DNA of 64,000 bases from an uncultured Tessaracoccus sp. (GCF_943914565.1 NZ_CALUCN010000006.1:1-64000); one strand, 5' to 3'; shown: positions 33,792 to 42,736, numbered from the stretch's first letter. The notes: generated by a model from the letters alone, not told the origin. Program-made: numbers and translations.

Positions 33792-35056
33792 GCCGAGGGC
33801 GCCGCCTTGGCGAGGGCGTTGATGAGTTGGTCCATCCAGTCGCCCTCGTGGGCGTCCCGGAGGTTGGCCAGGAGCTTCATCACCAGGCGCATCAGCGTCG
33901 GGCGCGGGAGGCCGTACCGGGTGCACAGCTTCATGATCGTCGGGTTGCCGATGAGATGCACGAAGATCGTGCCGAGCCGGAAGAAGCCACCGAGCTCCGC
34001 CCGCAGGCGCACAGGATACCCCTGCAGCGCCCGCTCCGCGGCCCTGGTGTCGAAACCGCGTGTGTGCGCGTCGGCGACGGCCTCGGCGGCGTACTCGGCC
34101 GCCTCCATCGCGTAGGCGATCCCCTCGCCGTTGAAGGGACTCACCATGCCGCCGGCGTCCCCGACGAGCAGCAGGCCGCGCCCGTAGTGCGGCTGGCGGT
34201 TGAAGCCCATCGGGAGTGCGGCGCCCTGGATCGGGTGCGTGCGGTTCTCCTCGCGGAAGCCCCACTCCTCGGGCGTGTTGGCGAGCCACCGTCGCAGCAG
34301 CTCGCGGTAGTCGGTGCGGCCGAAGCCCTTCGAGGTGTTCAGCACGCCGAGCCCGACGTTGCTCGTCCCGTCGCCCATGCCGAAGACCCAGCCGTAGCCG
34401 GGCATGAGCGTCGACCTGCCCGGCTCGCCGTCCCAGAGCTCGAGCCAGCTCTCGAGGTAGTCGTCGTCGTGCCGTGGGGTGGTGTAGTAGGTGCGCACCG
34501 CGACGCCCATGGGGCGGCGCTCGAGTTTGTTGATGCCCATCGAGATCGCGAGGCGGGCGGAGTTGCCGTCGGCGGCGACGACGATCGGGGCCCGGTACTC
34601 CTCACCGGTCTTCGTGGTGACGCCGACGATGCGGCCGCTGCGATCGTCGAGCACCGGCGCCGTGACGTTGGCGCCCTCGACGATGCGCGCCCCGGACGCG
34701 ACAGCGTGCTTGGCGAGCAGGTCGTCGAAGTCCGCGCGCGGGCGGACGAGGCCGTGGCTCGGGAAGTCCCGCAACTCGGGCCAGTCGAAGTGGAAGGGCT
34801 CGCGGCGGCCGGCGTAGACGCGCAGGCCGCGGTTGTGCAGCCAGCCGGCCTCCTCGGAGGTGTCGATGCCCAGGCGGATCAGCTGCCTGGTGGCGCGCGG
34901 GGTCAGGCCGTCGCCGCACACCTTCTCACGCGGGAAGTGGGCCTTCTCGAGCGCGATGACGTCCAACCCGTGCCGGGCGAGGTACGCGGCCGTGGTCGAC
35001 CCGGCCGGGCCGGCGCCGACGACGATGACATCCGCCTCACCAGCGGGTTTGGCCAT
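33788..35056 (-). CDS. menJ: Geranylgeranyl reductase family FAD protein (MenJ-like menaquinone reductase)
   Basis: FAD-dependent enzyme that reduces double bonds in isoprenoid chains. Next to nuo and menaquinone genes the likely substrate is the menaquinone side chain, as for mycobacterial MenJ. The 422-aa protein shows the dinucleotide motif VVGAGPAGSTTAAYLA near residue 12, EKVCGDGLTPRA near residue 45, and the flavin motif VGDAGGMVSPFNGEGIAYAM near residue 290. The ATG at 35056 has GAGG 8 nt upstream; a GTG at 35065 is less well placed. It is the first gene of the 17.6-kb respiratory operon and has a good upstream promoter. The gene name is inferred from context. Confidence 0.82.
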   Translation of the reverse strand: MAKPAGEADVIVVGAGPAGSTTAAYLARHGLDVIALEKAHFPREKVCGDGLTPRATRQLIRLGIDTSEEAGWLHNRGLRVYAGRREPFHFDWPELRDFPSHGLVRPRADFDDLLAKHAVASGARIVEGANVTAPVLDDRSGRIVGVTTKTGEEYRAPIVVAADGNSARLAISMGINKLERRPMGVAVRTYYTTPRHDDDYLESWLELWDGEPGRSTLMPGYGWVFGMGDGTSNVGLGVLNTSKGFGRTDYRELLRRWLANTPEEWGFREENRTHPIQGAALPMGFNRQPHYGRGLLLVGDAGGMVSPFNGEGIAYAMEAAEYAAEAVADAHTRGFDTRAAERALQGYPVRLRAELGGFFRLGTIFVHLIGNPTIMKLCTRYGLPRPTLMRLVMKLLANLRDAHEGDWMDQLINALAKAAPSA

Positions 35057-35102
35057 GCTGCGCACCTCGTACTTCTTCTTTCGACACTGGAAGCCACGAG
35101 TC

Positions 35103-35132
35103 AGTCTAGGGCTGGGCGACGAAAGGTGCCAA
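35103..35132 (-). promoter_or_regulatory. Promoter of the ggr-nuo operon (TTGGCA-N18-TAGACT)
   Basis: On the minus strand TTGGCA (35127-35132) and TAGACT (35103-35108) are 18 bases apart, the clearest -35/-10 pair in the window. Transcription should begin near 35096, giving a 40-nt leader with a GAGG ribosome site before the ggr ATG. Confidence 0.7.
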
Positions 35133-35226
35133 TGGGACTGCCCCCGGCGAAATAGGTGACCCTTTCCTTGTCAATTGATGGTCGGAATTGCGCGCGAACC
35201 ACCCGCCCACCGGGGTGTCCGCAGGC

Positions 35227-35232
35227 TATGCT
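35227..35232 (+). promoter_or_regulatory. -10 box of menF (TATGCT)
   Basis: TATGCT ends 7 bases before the GTG at 35240. This spacing selects the GTG over the upstream in-frame ATG at 35228, which lies inside the box, and it suggests a leaderless message divergent from the nuo operon. Confidence 0.55.
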
Positions 35233-35239
35233 CACGAGG

Positions 35240-36487
35240 GTGATTCTTGATTTCGGGAGTACACGGATGCGGGCCACCACGGTGGCGATCGACGACCCCG
35301 GCCCGCTGCAGGCGCTGCTGCCCGACGGGGAGCCGCACGTCGCGTTCCTGCGCAAGGGCGAGGGGTTCGTCGGGATCGGGGAGGTGGCCCGGTTCGAGAC
35401 CGACTACATCGCGACCGCCGACGTGTGGTGGGGCGAGGTGGCCTCGCAGATCGACCACGACTCTGAGCTCCCCGGCGTGGCCGGCGTGGGCCCCATCGCC
35501 GTCGGGTCGTTCGCGTTCGACCCCGACCGCTCCGCCCAGCGTTCGGTGCTGACCGTGCCCAAGGTCGTCGTCGGGCGTCGCGACGGGCGCGCCTGGCTCA
35601 CCAAGCTCGGCACCGACCGCGACATGGTGCTCCCCCCGCGCGGCGAGCCGCTGCGCGAGACGCGCCTCGAGCTGGGCACCGGCACCGTCACCCAGGACGA
35701 GTGGGCCGGGATCGTCGCCCGCTGCGTCGAGTCGATCCGGGCCGGCGACGTGCAGAAGGTGGTGCTCGCCAGGGACCTCTTCGCACACGCACCCGAGCCG
35801 CTGGACCTGCGCACGATCCTCGCCCGCCTCATCGAGCGCTACCCGATGACCTGGACGTACCTCGTCGACGGGATGGTGGGCGCCACGCCCGAACTGCTCG
35901 TCCGCCTCTCCGACGGGCTCGTGACCTCCCGCGTCCTGGCCGGCACGATCTCGGTGGACCCGAACCACACCGACCCGCTCGCGAAGGCCACCGAGCTCGC
36001 CCGCAGCCGCAAGGACCTCGACGAGCACGACTTCGCCGTGCAGTCCGTGGCGGAGGCGCTCCAGCCGTTCTGCCGCGCGACGAACGTGCCCGACGCGCCG
36101 TCGGTGCTGCCGCTGCCGAACGTGCTGCACCTCGCCACCGACATCACCGGCGTGGCCGACGACGACGTCACCGCGCTGCAGCTCGCGGCCGCGCTCCACC
36201 CGTCGGCGGCCGTGTGCGGCACGCCGACGCACCTGGCCGGGGACGCGATCGCCGAGCTCGAGTCCATGGACCGCGGCCGCTACGCCGGCCCCGTGGGCTG
36301 GGTCGACGCGCAGGGCAACGGCGAGTGGGCGATCGCGCTGCGCGGCGGCCACGTCGCCCCCGACGCGCCGGAACGGATCCGGCTGTTCGCGGGCGCGGGC
36401 ATCGTCGCGGACTCCGACCCCCGGTCCGAGCTCCACGAGACGCGGGCGAAGTTCCTCCCCATGCTCGAGGCGCTGGGCGTCGGCTGA
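35240..36487 (+). CDS. menF: Isochorismate synthase (MenF)
   Basis: Converts chorismate to isochorismate, the first step of menaquinone head-group synthesis. The 415-aa protein has the chorismate-binding fold in its C-terminal two thirds: RAGDVQKVVLARDLF with the conserved Lys, GATPELLVRL, RVLAGTISV, SRKDLDEHDFAVQSV, and near the end RIRLFAGAGIVADSDP followed by an EL(H)ET segment. EntC-type siderophore enzymes look alike, but the setting among men and nuo genes favours MenF. The GTG at 35240 is chosen from the -10 spacing. It is divergent from ggr-nuo and convergent with the ABC permease at 36504. Confidence 0.88.
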   Translation: MILDFGSTRMRATTVAIDDPGPLQALLPDGEPHVAFLRKGEGFVGIGEVARFETDYIATADVWWGEVASQIDHDSELPGVAGVGPIAVGSFAFDPDRSAQRSVLTVPKVVVGRRDGRAWLTKLGTDRDMVLPPRGEPLRETRLELGTGTVTQDEWAGIVARCVESIRAGDVQKVVLARDLFAHAPEPLDLRTILARLIERYPMTWTYLVDGMVGATPELLVRLSDGLVTSRVLAGTISVDPNHTDPLAKATELARSRKDLDEHDFAVQSVAEALQPFCRATNVPDAPSVLPLPNVLHLATDITGVADDDVTALQLAAALHPSAAVCGTPTHLAGDAIAELESMDRGRYAGPVGWVDAQGNGEWAIALRGGHVAPDAPERIRLFAGAGIVADSDPRSELHETRAKFLPMLEALGVG

Positions 36488-36503
36488 GCGGCGCCCGCAG
36501 GTC

Positions 36504-38123
36504 TCAGCGTTCGCCGCGACGGATCTTGATGCGCTCCTTCGGGCGCTGCGACCGCTGCTCCTCGAGCAGCCGCTGCTGCTCCTTCGACTGCTCCATGAGC
36601 GCCTCCTGGTCAAGCCCGGAGCTCAGGAAGTAGAAGGCGATGGCCGCGATCACGAGCGAGACCCAGGCGGGCAGCCCGAACAGCAGCGGGAACGTCACGA
36701 GCGCGATCATGTCGAAACCGCGGATCATCGAGAACATCAGCCCGGGCGGCATCGCGCCGGTGCCGGTGGCGACGAGCGGCCCGGCGTAGTTCGCGGGCTT
36801 GGCCGACACCCAACGCACCGCGCCGAGGAACCCGCCGACGCCCGCGACGACCGCCGTCGAGAGCGCGGTGCCGAGCGACACGGTGTCGTCGCCGGTGACG
36901 CCCGCGAACGCGGGCAGCGTCGCACTCACCCACGCGACGGCGAGCACCGCCGGCACCACCATCAGGGCGCGGCGCAGCGTGCCCGGCGTGAACGGGAAGA
37001 GCCTCGCCAGGCCCTGGGTGCGCGCGACGACGCGCAGCGAGTTCATGAACGGGATCAGCGCCGCCATCAGGACGATGCCGGAGATCGCGACGTTGAGCGC
37101 CTGGAGTCCGAGCGCGCGGACCGCGTAGGGCACGACGATCGTCGCGGCGAACACGACGAGCTGCAGCGGGTTGCGCAGGAGCCGCTGCACGTCGCGCAGC
37201 ACGAGCGCGCCGGCGCCAACGCCGGAACCGCGGGTGGGGCGGACGTGGCCCTGCTCCCGGTAGCGACGCTCGACGAGGATGTCGCGGATGAGCGCGAACT
37301 CGAGCGCGAACGCGGCACCCTGGAGGCCCTTGAGCAGTGCGCCGCCGGAGGCCAGGCGCTGGCGGCGGATCTCGCGCAGGCGGACGAAGGCCGCGATGCC
37401 GCAGCCGAGGAGCAGCACGAGCCCGACGCCGCCGATCACGAGCGCGAGGTCGTCGGAGATCGAGGGCGGCAAGGCGATCCACTCGGCCGCCGCCGCGACG
37501 AGGATGCCGAGCGTCGCGGCCGACGACAGGCCGAGCAGCCACTGGGCGGCGAGGACGAGCCACCGTCGGTCAAAGGTCTGTTCGAGCGCCGCGAACGCGG
37601 TGAGGCCCGCGGCGCCGACGCCCGCGGACGCGGCCCAGATGCCGACGCTGCGCAGCGGCTGGCCGCTCAGGGCCGAGACGAGCGAGGCCACCGCGGCGGC
37701 GAACACACCCGCGAGCCCGACGGCGGCGACGAGCCGCCCGCCCAGCAGGCGGCGGCGGTCCATCGGCGAGTCCATGAGCCAGAAACCCTCGGCGGAGCCC
37801 GCGAGGACGGGGCCGAACATGCGGCTCGCGACGAGCGTCAGGGTGAGGATGCCCGCGGCCGCGGCCCAGGGCAGCAGGCCCCGGCCGGCGAGGCAGCCGG
37901 CCGAGTCGCAGCTCGAGGCCTGGCGCTGGGCGTCGAGGATCGCGGAGCCGATCATCGCGCCGAGCACCGCGACCGAGAAGACCATCACGTACGAGTCGGA
38001 GATGGCCGCCCAGAGGCTGCGGTCGGCGCGCCCCTTGCGCCAGTCGGCCATGAGGCGCTTGACCGCGCGCTCGTCGGCGACCCCGACGGGTTCGTAGCGG
38101 GCGTTCAGTTGGTCGGCACTCAC
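36504..38123 (-). CDS. Membrane protein, ABC-2-like permease (possibly DUF6297 family)
   Basis: A 539-aa integral membrane protein with about 12 predicted hydrophobic segments, and a charged Gln/Glu/Arg-rich C-terminal tail (EQSKEQQRLLEEQRSQRPKE) that may form a coiled coil. The GTG start overlaps the stop of the ABC ATPase gene (GTGA), so it is probably the transport partner of that ATPase. The resemblance to the actinobacterial DUF6297 group is from memory and uncertain. The substrate is unknown. A two-Cys loop (SCDSAGC) follows the first helix. Confidence 0.72.
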   Translation of the reverse strand: MSADQLNARYEPVGVADERAVKRLMADWRKGRADRSLWAAISDSYVMVFSVAVLGAMIGSAILDAQRQASSCDSAGCLAGRGLLPWAAAAGILTLTLVASRMFGPVLAGSAEGFWLMDSPMDRRRLLGGRLVAAVGLAGVFAAAVASLVSALSGQPLRSVGIWAASAGVGAAGLTAFAALEQTFDRRWLVLAAQWLLGLSSAATLGILVAAAAEWIALPPSISDDLALVIGGVGLVLLLGCGIAAFVRLREIRRQRLASGGALLKGLQGAAFALEFALIRDILVERRYREQGHVRPTRGSGVGAGALVLRDVQRLLRNPLQLVVFAATIVVPYAVRALGLQALNVAISGIVLMAALIPFMNSLRVVARTQGLARLFPFTPGTLRRALMVVPAVLAVAWVSATLPAFAGVTGDDTVSLGTALSTAVVAGVGGFLGAVRWVSAKPANYAGPLVATGTGAMPPGLMFSMIRGFDMIALVTFPLLFGLPAWVSLVIAAIAFYFLSSGLDQEALMEQSKEQQRLLEEQRSQRPKERIKIRRGER

Positions 38124-38761
38124 CGAACCCCCTCCAGCCGCACCTCGCGCGCGTTGATGGCCTCGATGAGCGACGGCTCGTGGCTGGCCAGCACGATCGC
38201 GAGCCCGTCGTGGAGGTCCTCCTTCAGGCGTCGGCCCAGCCACTCGACACCCTCGACGTCGAGGCGCTGCTCGGGCTCGTCGAGGACGAGCAGCCGCTTC
38301 GGGCGCACGAACGCGGTGGCCAGCGCGAGCCGACGTCGCTGACCGGAGGAGAGCGTCGAGGGCAGCTGACCTGCCTGCGGCACGAGCTGCACCTCCTCCA
38401 GCACGTCGTCGACGAGGTCGTCCGGGTCCTCGAGGCCGTGGGCGCGGGCGAGCAGGTCGAGGTGCTCGACGACGGCGAGGTCGGGGAAGAAGTCGAGGTC
38501 GTCGATGACGGTCGCGAGGTCGCGACGCACCGCCGGGTTGGTCTCGGAGAGCCGGTTGCCGCAGATCGTGACCTCACCCTCGTCGGGACGGTCCGCGCCG
38601 ACGAGGCAGCGCAGGACGGTGGACTTGCCGGCGCCGTTGCGCCCGACGAGCGCGACGGCCTCGCCCTCGCGCACGCTCAGGTTGAATTCGTCGATGATCG
38701 TCACGGGACCGTAGGACTTCTTCAAGCCCTCGACCTTCAGCACCACGTCTCTCTTGGCCAT
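38120..38761 (-). CDS. ABC transporter ATP-binding protein
   Basis: A 213-aa nucleotide-binding subunit. It has Walker A GRNGAGKST near residue 40, signature LSSGQRRRLALA near residue 138, Walker B LLVLDEP with its following Glu near residue 158, and the switch His in LASHEPS near residue 190. The ATG at 38761 is chosen because GACAAT ends 7 nt upstream; an ATG three codons earlier would lie inside the leader gap. It shares a 46-bp divergent promoter region with menG. The partner permease is the overlapping downstream gene. Confidence 0.9.
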   Translation of the reverse strand: MAKRDVVLKVEGLKKSYGPVTIIDEFNLSVREGEAVALVGRNGAGKSTVLRCLVGADRPDEGEVTICGNRLSETNPAVRRDLATVIDDLDFFPDLAVVEHLDLLARAHGLEDPDDLVDDVLEEVQLVPQAGQLPSTLSSGQRRRLALATAFVRPKRLLVLDEPEQRLDVEGVEWLGRRLKEDLHDGLAIVLASHEPSLIEAINAREVRLEGVR

Positions 38762-38768
38762 GGCCGCC

Positions 38769-38774
38769 ATTGTC
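38769..38774 (-). promoter_or_regulatory. -10 box of the ABC operon (GACAAT)
   Basis: GACAAT on the minus strand, 7 bases before the ATG at 38761. It departs from TAnnnT at the first base, like CACAAT at two other starts. It lies back to back with the menG -10 box 21 bases away. Confidence 0.4.
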
Positions 38775-38795
38775 CCAGCCCGGGGTGGGTGGGGC

Positions 38796-38801
38796 TAATC
38801 T
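38796..38801 (+). promoter_or_regulatory. -10 box of menG (TAATCT)
   Basis: TAATCT ends 6 bases before the ATG at 38808, which again suggests leaderless expression. Confidence 0.55.
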
Positions 38802-38807
38802 GGGGCA

Positions 38808-39524
38808 ATGACCGATGGCCAGCAGCAGCAACGCGTCACCCGAGCGACTCTCGACAAGCGCGCCGACGAGGTGTCGGCCATGTTCGACCAGGTGGCTCCC
38901 CGCTACGACCTGCTGAACGACGTGCTCTCGCTCGGTCAGGACCGCAGCTGGCGACGGGCGACCGTCGAGGCCGTGGACCCCGAGGAGGGCGAGCTCGTGC
39001 TGGACCTCGCCGCAGGGACCGGCACCTCGTCGGTGGCGCTGGCGCAGCAGGGCCCGGTCGTCGTCGCGGCGGACCGCTCGCAGGGCATGCTCGCGGAGGG
39101 GCGACGGCGCTTCCCCGAGCTCGACTTCGTCTGCGCCGACGCGCTGCGGCTGCCGTTCCCGGACGAGACCTTCGACGCCGTGACGATCAGCTACGGCCTG
39201 CGCAACGTCGAGGACACGACTGGGGCGCTGCGCGAGATGCTGCGGGTCACGAGGCCGGGCGGGCGCATCGTCGTCAACGAGTTCTCGACGCCGGCCAACC
39301 GCTGGTTCCGGCACGTCTACCGCGACTACCTCGTGCGCGCGCTGCCTCCGCTGGCGCGGCTCTCCCCCAACCCCGACGCGTACGGGTACCTGGCCGAGTC
39401 GATCATGGCGTGGCCGGACCAGGCCGGGCTCGCGGACCTCATGGCCGAGGCCGGGTGGCGCGACGTCGAGTGGCGCAACCTGGCCGGCGGCATCGTCGCG
39501 CTGCACCGGGGCTGGCGCCGGTGA
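38808..39524 (+). CDS. menG: Demethylmenaquinone methyltransferase
   Basis: Last step of menaquinone synthesis: SAM-dependent methylation of the naphthoquinone ring. The 238-aa UbiE/MenG protein shows FDQVAPRYDLLNDVLSLGQD near residue 26, the SAM motif VLDLAAGTGTSSVAL near residue 64, SYGLRNVEDT near residue 127, and a conserved NPDAYGYLAESI region near residue 185. The gene is leaderless by -10 position. Its stop overlaps the GTG of the RecB-like nuclease (GTGA), so the two are coupled. Confidence 0.95.
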   Translation: MTDGQQQQRVTRATLDKRADEVSAMFDQVAPRYDLLNDVLSLGQDRSWRRATVEAVDPEEGELVLDLAAGTGTSSVALAQQGPVVVAADRSQGMLAEGRRRFPELDFVCADALRLPFPDETFDAVTISYGLRNVEDTTGALREMLRVTRPGGRIVVNEFSTPANRWFRHVYRDYLVRALPPLARLSPNPDAYGYLAESIMAWPDQAGLADLMAEAGWRDVEWRNLAGGIVALHRGWRR

Positions 39525-41182
39525 TCCTCCTCGACCCGTACGCGGCGCGGTCCTGCCCGGTGAAGACGTTCAACGCGTTCGACCCCACCGAGCCGGCACC
39601 CGAGCTCGACGAGTCGCTGCGGGAGGCGTTCCAGGGCGGCACCGACTTCCGGCGGGCGATGCTCGACGTGCTCGCCACGGCCGACGGCGCGGTGGACCTG
39701 CGCGGCGCGAACCGCACGGTCGAGGCGACGCGCGAGGCGGTGCGGGCAGGAGCGGCGGTGATCGTCGGGCCGAGGCTGCCACCCGATGTGGAGGGGCACC
39801 GGCGCGGGCAGCCCGACGCGCTCGTGCGCGACCCCGGCGCCGCGGGGCCGCGCTACCTGCCGCTGCGCACCAAGCCGTACCGCGTCTCGGAGAAGCAGCT
39901 GCGCGGCACCGACCTGCGCTGGGCGCCGCTCGATGCCCCCGCCTCGGCCGCGGTGTACGAGGACCGGCGCTACCGCAGCTACCGCGAGGGCGCGCTGCTG
40001 GAGCTCGCGCACTGCTGGCGGATGCTGCAGGCCGCGGGGTGGGGCAGCGACCGTCGCCTCGTCGCGATCGTCGGCGACCCGCAGGACGGCTCGGACCCCG
40101 TCGTGACGTGGGTGGACCTCGACCACAAGTTCCTGCGCACGTTCTCCCGCACGGCCGGGTACAAGTACCGCAGCGCGCTCGAACGCTACGACCACGAGCA
40201 CGGATTCCGCGTCCACGTCGCCGAGGCGGCGAGCGCCCGCACCGGCGTCGACGGCCCCGAGCCGGTGGTCCGGCCGATCCGGGTCAAGGAGTGCGAGTCG
40301 TGCGCCTGGTGGCAGGTGTGCCGCACGAAGATGGACGACGACGACCTCTCGCTGCGCATCGCGAAGGCGCCGCTCGACGTGCGTGAGCTCCAGACGCTGC
40401 TGGGGCTCGGCATCACGACGGTGGCGCAGCTCGCCGAGGCGGACATCGAGGAGATCCTCCCGAGGTACCTCCCCCTCACCCAGCACCGCGACCGGTCCGG
40501 TGCGCGGCTGCGGCAGGCGCACCGTCGGGCCCGGATGATGGCCCGCGGCGTCGCGCTCGAGCGGGTGAGCGTCGACCCGATCGGCGTGCCCCGCGCCGAG
40601 GTGGAGGTGGACCTGGACATCGAGACCGCCGACGACGGCACGGTCTACCTCTGGGGTCTGCTCGTCACCGAGCCCGACGCGGAGCAGGAGTACGTGTCGT
40701 TCGCGCGCTTCGAGCACCTCGGGCCCGACGCGGAGGTGGCGCTCGCGGTGGAGTTCGCGACGTGGCTGCTCGAGCTGGCCGCGAGGCACCCCGGGCTGCG
40801 CGTCTACCACTACTCCGACTACGAGGTGGTGCACCTGCGCAGGCTGGCCGACCGGAGCGGGCACCCGGCGCTCAGGGCGGCGCTGGGGCTGGTGGGCGAG
40901 CACTTCGTCGACCTGTACCCGTACGTGAAGGACAACTTCGTGGGCGTCGACGGGCTCGGCCTCAAGGTGGTCGCGACGCGCGGGGCCGGTTTCTCGTGGC
41001 GCGACGAGGACCCGGGCGGGCTGCAGTCGCAGGCGTGGTTCAGCGCCGCGGTGGACGAGCGCGACGACGCGTCGCGCGTGCGGGTGCTCGAGTACAACGA
41101 GGACGACGTGCGCGCCACCTTCGAGCTGCGACGGTGGCTCACCGAGCTCGACGAGGCCGCGGCTCAGGCCGGGCGCGGGTAG
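39521..41182 (+). CDS. TM0106-family RecB-like nuclease with putative Fe-S cluster
   Basis: Predicted nuclease of 553 aa. The N-terminal half resembles RecB/Cas4-type PD-(D/E)XK nucleases. Cys12 together with Cys258, Cys261 and Cys267 (CESCAWWQVC) gives the split C...CxxCx5C pattern that holds a 4Fe-4S cluster in Cas4 and AddB. The C-terminal half begins with DLDIETADDGTVYLWG, a DEDD/RNase-H-like exonuclease start, and has YHYSDYEVVHLRR and YNEDDVRAT further on. It is coupled to menG by GTGA, with no metabolic reason apparent. Its 3' end overlaps convergent menD by 19 bp. Biochemical activity of this family is not established. Confidence 0.8.
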   Translation: MILLDPYAARSCPVKTFNAFDPTEPAPELDESLREAFQGGTDFRRAMLDVLATADGAVDLRGANRTVEATREAVRAGAAVIVGPRLPPDVEGHRRGQPDALVRDPGAAGPRYLPLRTKPYRVSEKQLRGTDLRWAPLDAPASAAVYEDRRYRSYREGALLELAHCWRMLQAAGWGSDRRLVAIVGDPQDGSDPVVTWVDLDHKFLRTFSRTAGYKYRSALERYDHEHGFRVHVAEAASARTGVDGPEPVVRPIRVKECESCAWWQVCRTKMDDDDLSLRIAKAPLDVRELQTLLGLGITTVAQLAEADIEEILPRYLPLTQHRDRSGARLRQAHRRARMMARGVALERVSVDPIGVPRAEVEVDLDIETADDGTVYLWGLLVTEPDAEQEYVSFARFEHLGPDAEVALAVEFATWLLELAARHPGLRVYHYSDYEVVHLRRLADRSGHPALRAALGLVGEHFVDLYPYVKDNFVGVDGLGLKVVATRGAGFSWRDEDPGGLQSQAWFSAAVDERDDASRVRVLEYNEDDVRATFELRRWLTELDEAAAQAGRG

Positions 41183-42705
41183 CGCGCGACGACGAACTCC
41201 GCCGGGCCGGCGAGGGCGTCGCGCAGCTCGGCCACCGTCGTGGCGACGGCGGCTCGCCATCCGAGCGCCGTCGCGACGGCCGCGAGGTCCACCCCCTGCG
41301 GAGTGCCGAAGACCCGCTCGAACGCGTCCGCGTAGGCGGGCCGCCCCTGCTCGAGCGTGTGGAACAGCGCGCCGCCACCGTCGTCGCCGACGACGACGCG
41401 CAGGCTCGCGCGCGGCTCGAGCGGTGGGCGCACGAGCGAGCCGACGTCGTGCTGTGCGGTGAGGTCGCCCACGAGCACGGTGGTGGGGCGCCCGGTGGCG
41501 AGCGCGATGCCGCGCGCGGTGGCGATCGTGCCGTCGATACCGGCCTGGCCGCGGTTGGCGTAGGTCGTGGGGGGTGTGGGGTGGACGGGCGCGAGGTCGG
41601 CGTCGCGGATCAGGTTGCTGGCGCCGAGCACGAGGTTATCGTCCGCGCCGAGCGTCTCGAGCACCGTGCGGGCGAGCGCGCGGCCGGACCACGTCGGCTC
41701 GTCGGCGAGGGCGGCGTCGGCGTCCTGCCAGCGACAGAGCCAGGCCTCGTCCTGCGGCGGGAGCGTCACGGCGTCGGCGACGAGCGCGGCGCGGTGCCCG
41801 GTGTCGTGCCACGTGGCGCGCGGGGTGACGACGACGAGCTCGACGTCGTCGCGGGCGAGCAGGGCGGTCTGGGGGCGCGAGAGCGTGGGGTGACCCACCA
41901 CGATGACGCGCTCGATCTCGTCGGCGAGGTCGGTGGCGAGCAGCTCGCGGTGGTGCGGGATCGCGCACTGTCCCGCTCGCGCGTTCGACGTGGGTTCGGC
42001 GAGCAGCGGGATGCGCGCGTCCTCGGCGAGGGCCCGGGCGCGGGCGCCCTCGGCGGGGGTCGCGTCGCCGGCGACGAGGACGGTGCGGCGCTGGCCCTCG
42101 AGCGCGACGGGGGCCCCGGGGTGGCTGGGGGTGACTCGGCTGACATGCACGTCGGGGGTGGCGGTGTGCCCGACGAGCGGCGGGGTGAACTCGAGGTTCA
42201 CCTGCACCGGGCCGGGCTCGCGGGTGCGCGTGCCGAGCGCGAGGTGGGCAGCGCGCTGCACGGCGGCCGACCACGCGGCCGGTCCGCCGGACTCCGACGA
42301 CACGCGGACGCAGGCGAGCGTGGCGGGGCCGAAGATGCCCACCTGGTCGGCGGTCTGGCTCGCGCCGGTGCCGACGAGCTCCATGGGGCGGTCGGCGGTG
42401 AGCACGAGCAGCGGGGCGCCGGTGTGGCGGGCCTCGAGCACGGCCGGGTGGAGGTTCGCGACGGCGGATCCGCTCGTCACCGCGACGGCGGCCAGGCGCT
42501 CGCCGCCCTTCGCGAGTCCGAGCGCGAGGAAGCCCGCGCTGCGTTCGTCGATGGCGACGTGGAGGCGGGGGCCGCCGTCGGCGTCGAGGGCGTGGAACGC
42601 GATCGAGAGGGGCGCGTTGCGGGACCCGGCGCCCAGCACGACGTCGGTGACGCCGAGCGCGGCGAGGGTGTGGGCGACGACGGCGCCCAGCTCCACGCTG
42701 CCCAT
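41164..42705 (-). CDS. menD: 2-succinyl-5-enolpyruvyl-6-hydroxy-3-cyclohexene-1-carboxylate synthase (MenD)
   Basis: ThDP-dependent condensation of isochorismate with 2-oxoglutarate in menaquinone synthesis. It is 513 aa, a little shorter than E. coli MenD. Visible are GAGSRNAPLSIAF near residue 25, the ThDP-activating Glu in AIDERSAGFLALGLA near residue 53, TADRPMELVGTGASQT, and ANRGQAGIDGTIATARG followed by VGDLTAQHDVGSL (ThDP/Mg motif). The ATG has AGGAGGGG upstream and its own -10 box, so it can be expressed apart from menC. It overlaps the nuclease gene tail to tail. Confidence 0.95.
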   Translation of the reverse strand: MGSVELGAVVAHTLAALGVTDVVLGAGSRNAPLSIAFHALDADGGPRLHVAIDERSAGFLALGLAKGGERLAAVAVTSGSAVANLHPAVLEARHTGAPLLVLTADRPMELVGTGASQTADQVGIFGPATLACVRVSSESGGPAAWSAAVQRAAHLALGTRTREPGPVQVNLEFTPPLVGHTATPDVHVSRVTPSHPGAPVALEGQRRTVLVAGDATPAEGARARALAEDARIPLLAEPTSNARAGQCAIPHHRELLATDLADEIERVIVVGHPTLSRPQTALLARDDVELVVVTPRATWHDTGHRAALVADAVTLPPQDEAWLCRWQDADAALADEPTWSGRALARTVLETLGADDNLVLGASNLIRDADLAPVHPTPPTTYANRGQAGIDGTIATARGIALATGRPTTVLVGDLTAQHDVGSLVRPPLEPRASLRVVVGDDGGGALFHTLEQGRPAYADAFERVFGTPQGVDLAAVATALGWRAAVATTVAELRDALAGPAEFVVARYPRPA

Positions 42706-42736
42706 GCGGGCCCCTCCTCTCCTCGACGGCCTGCCC

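Noticed and set aside
35156..35239. Longer start for menF
   Set aside because: The extension runs through promoter DNA, and the next ATG (35228) lies inside the -10 box; GTG 35240 fits the leaderless spacing.
36504..38243. Longer start for the ABC permease
   Set aside because: The extra residues read back through the ATPase gene; GTG 38123 overlaps the ATPase stop by four bases like other pairs here.
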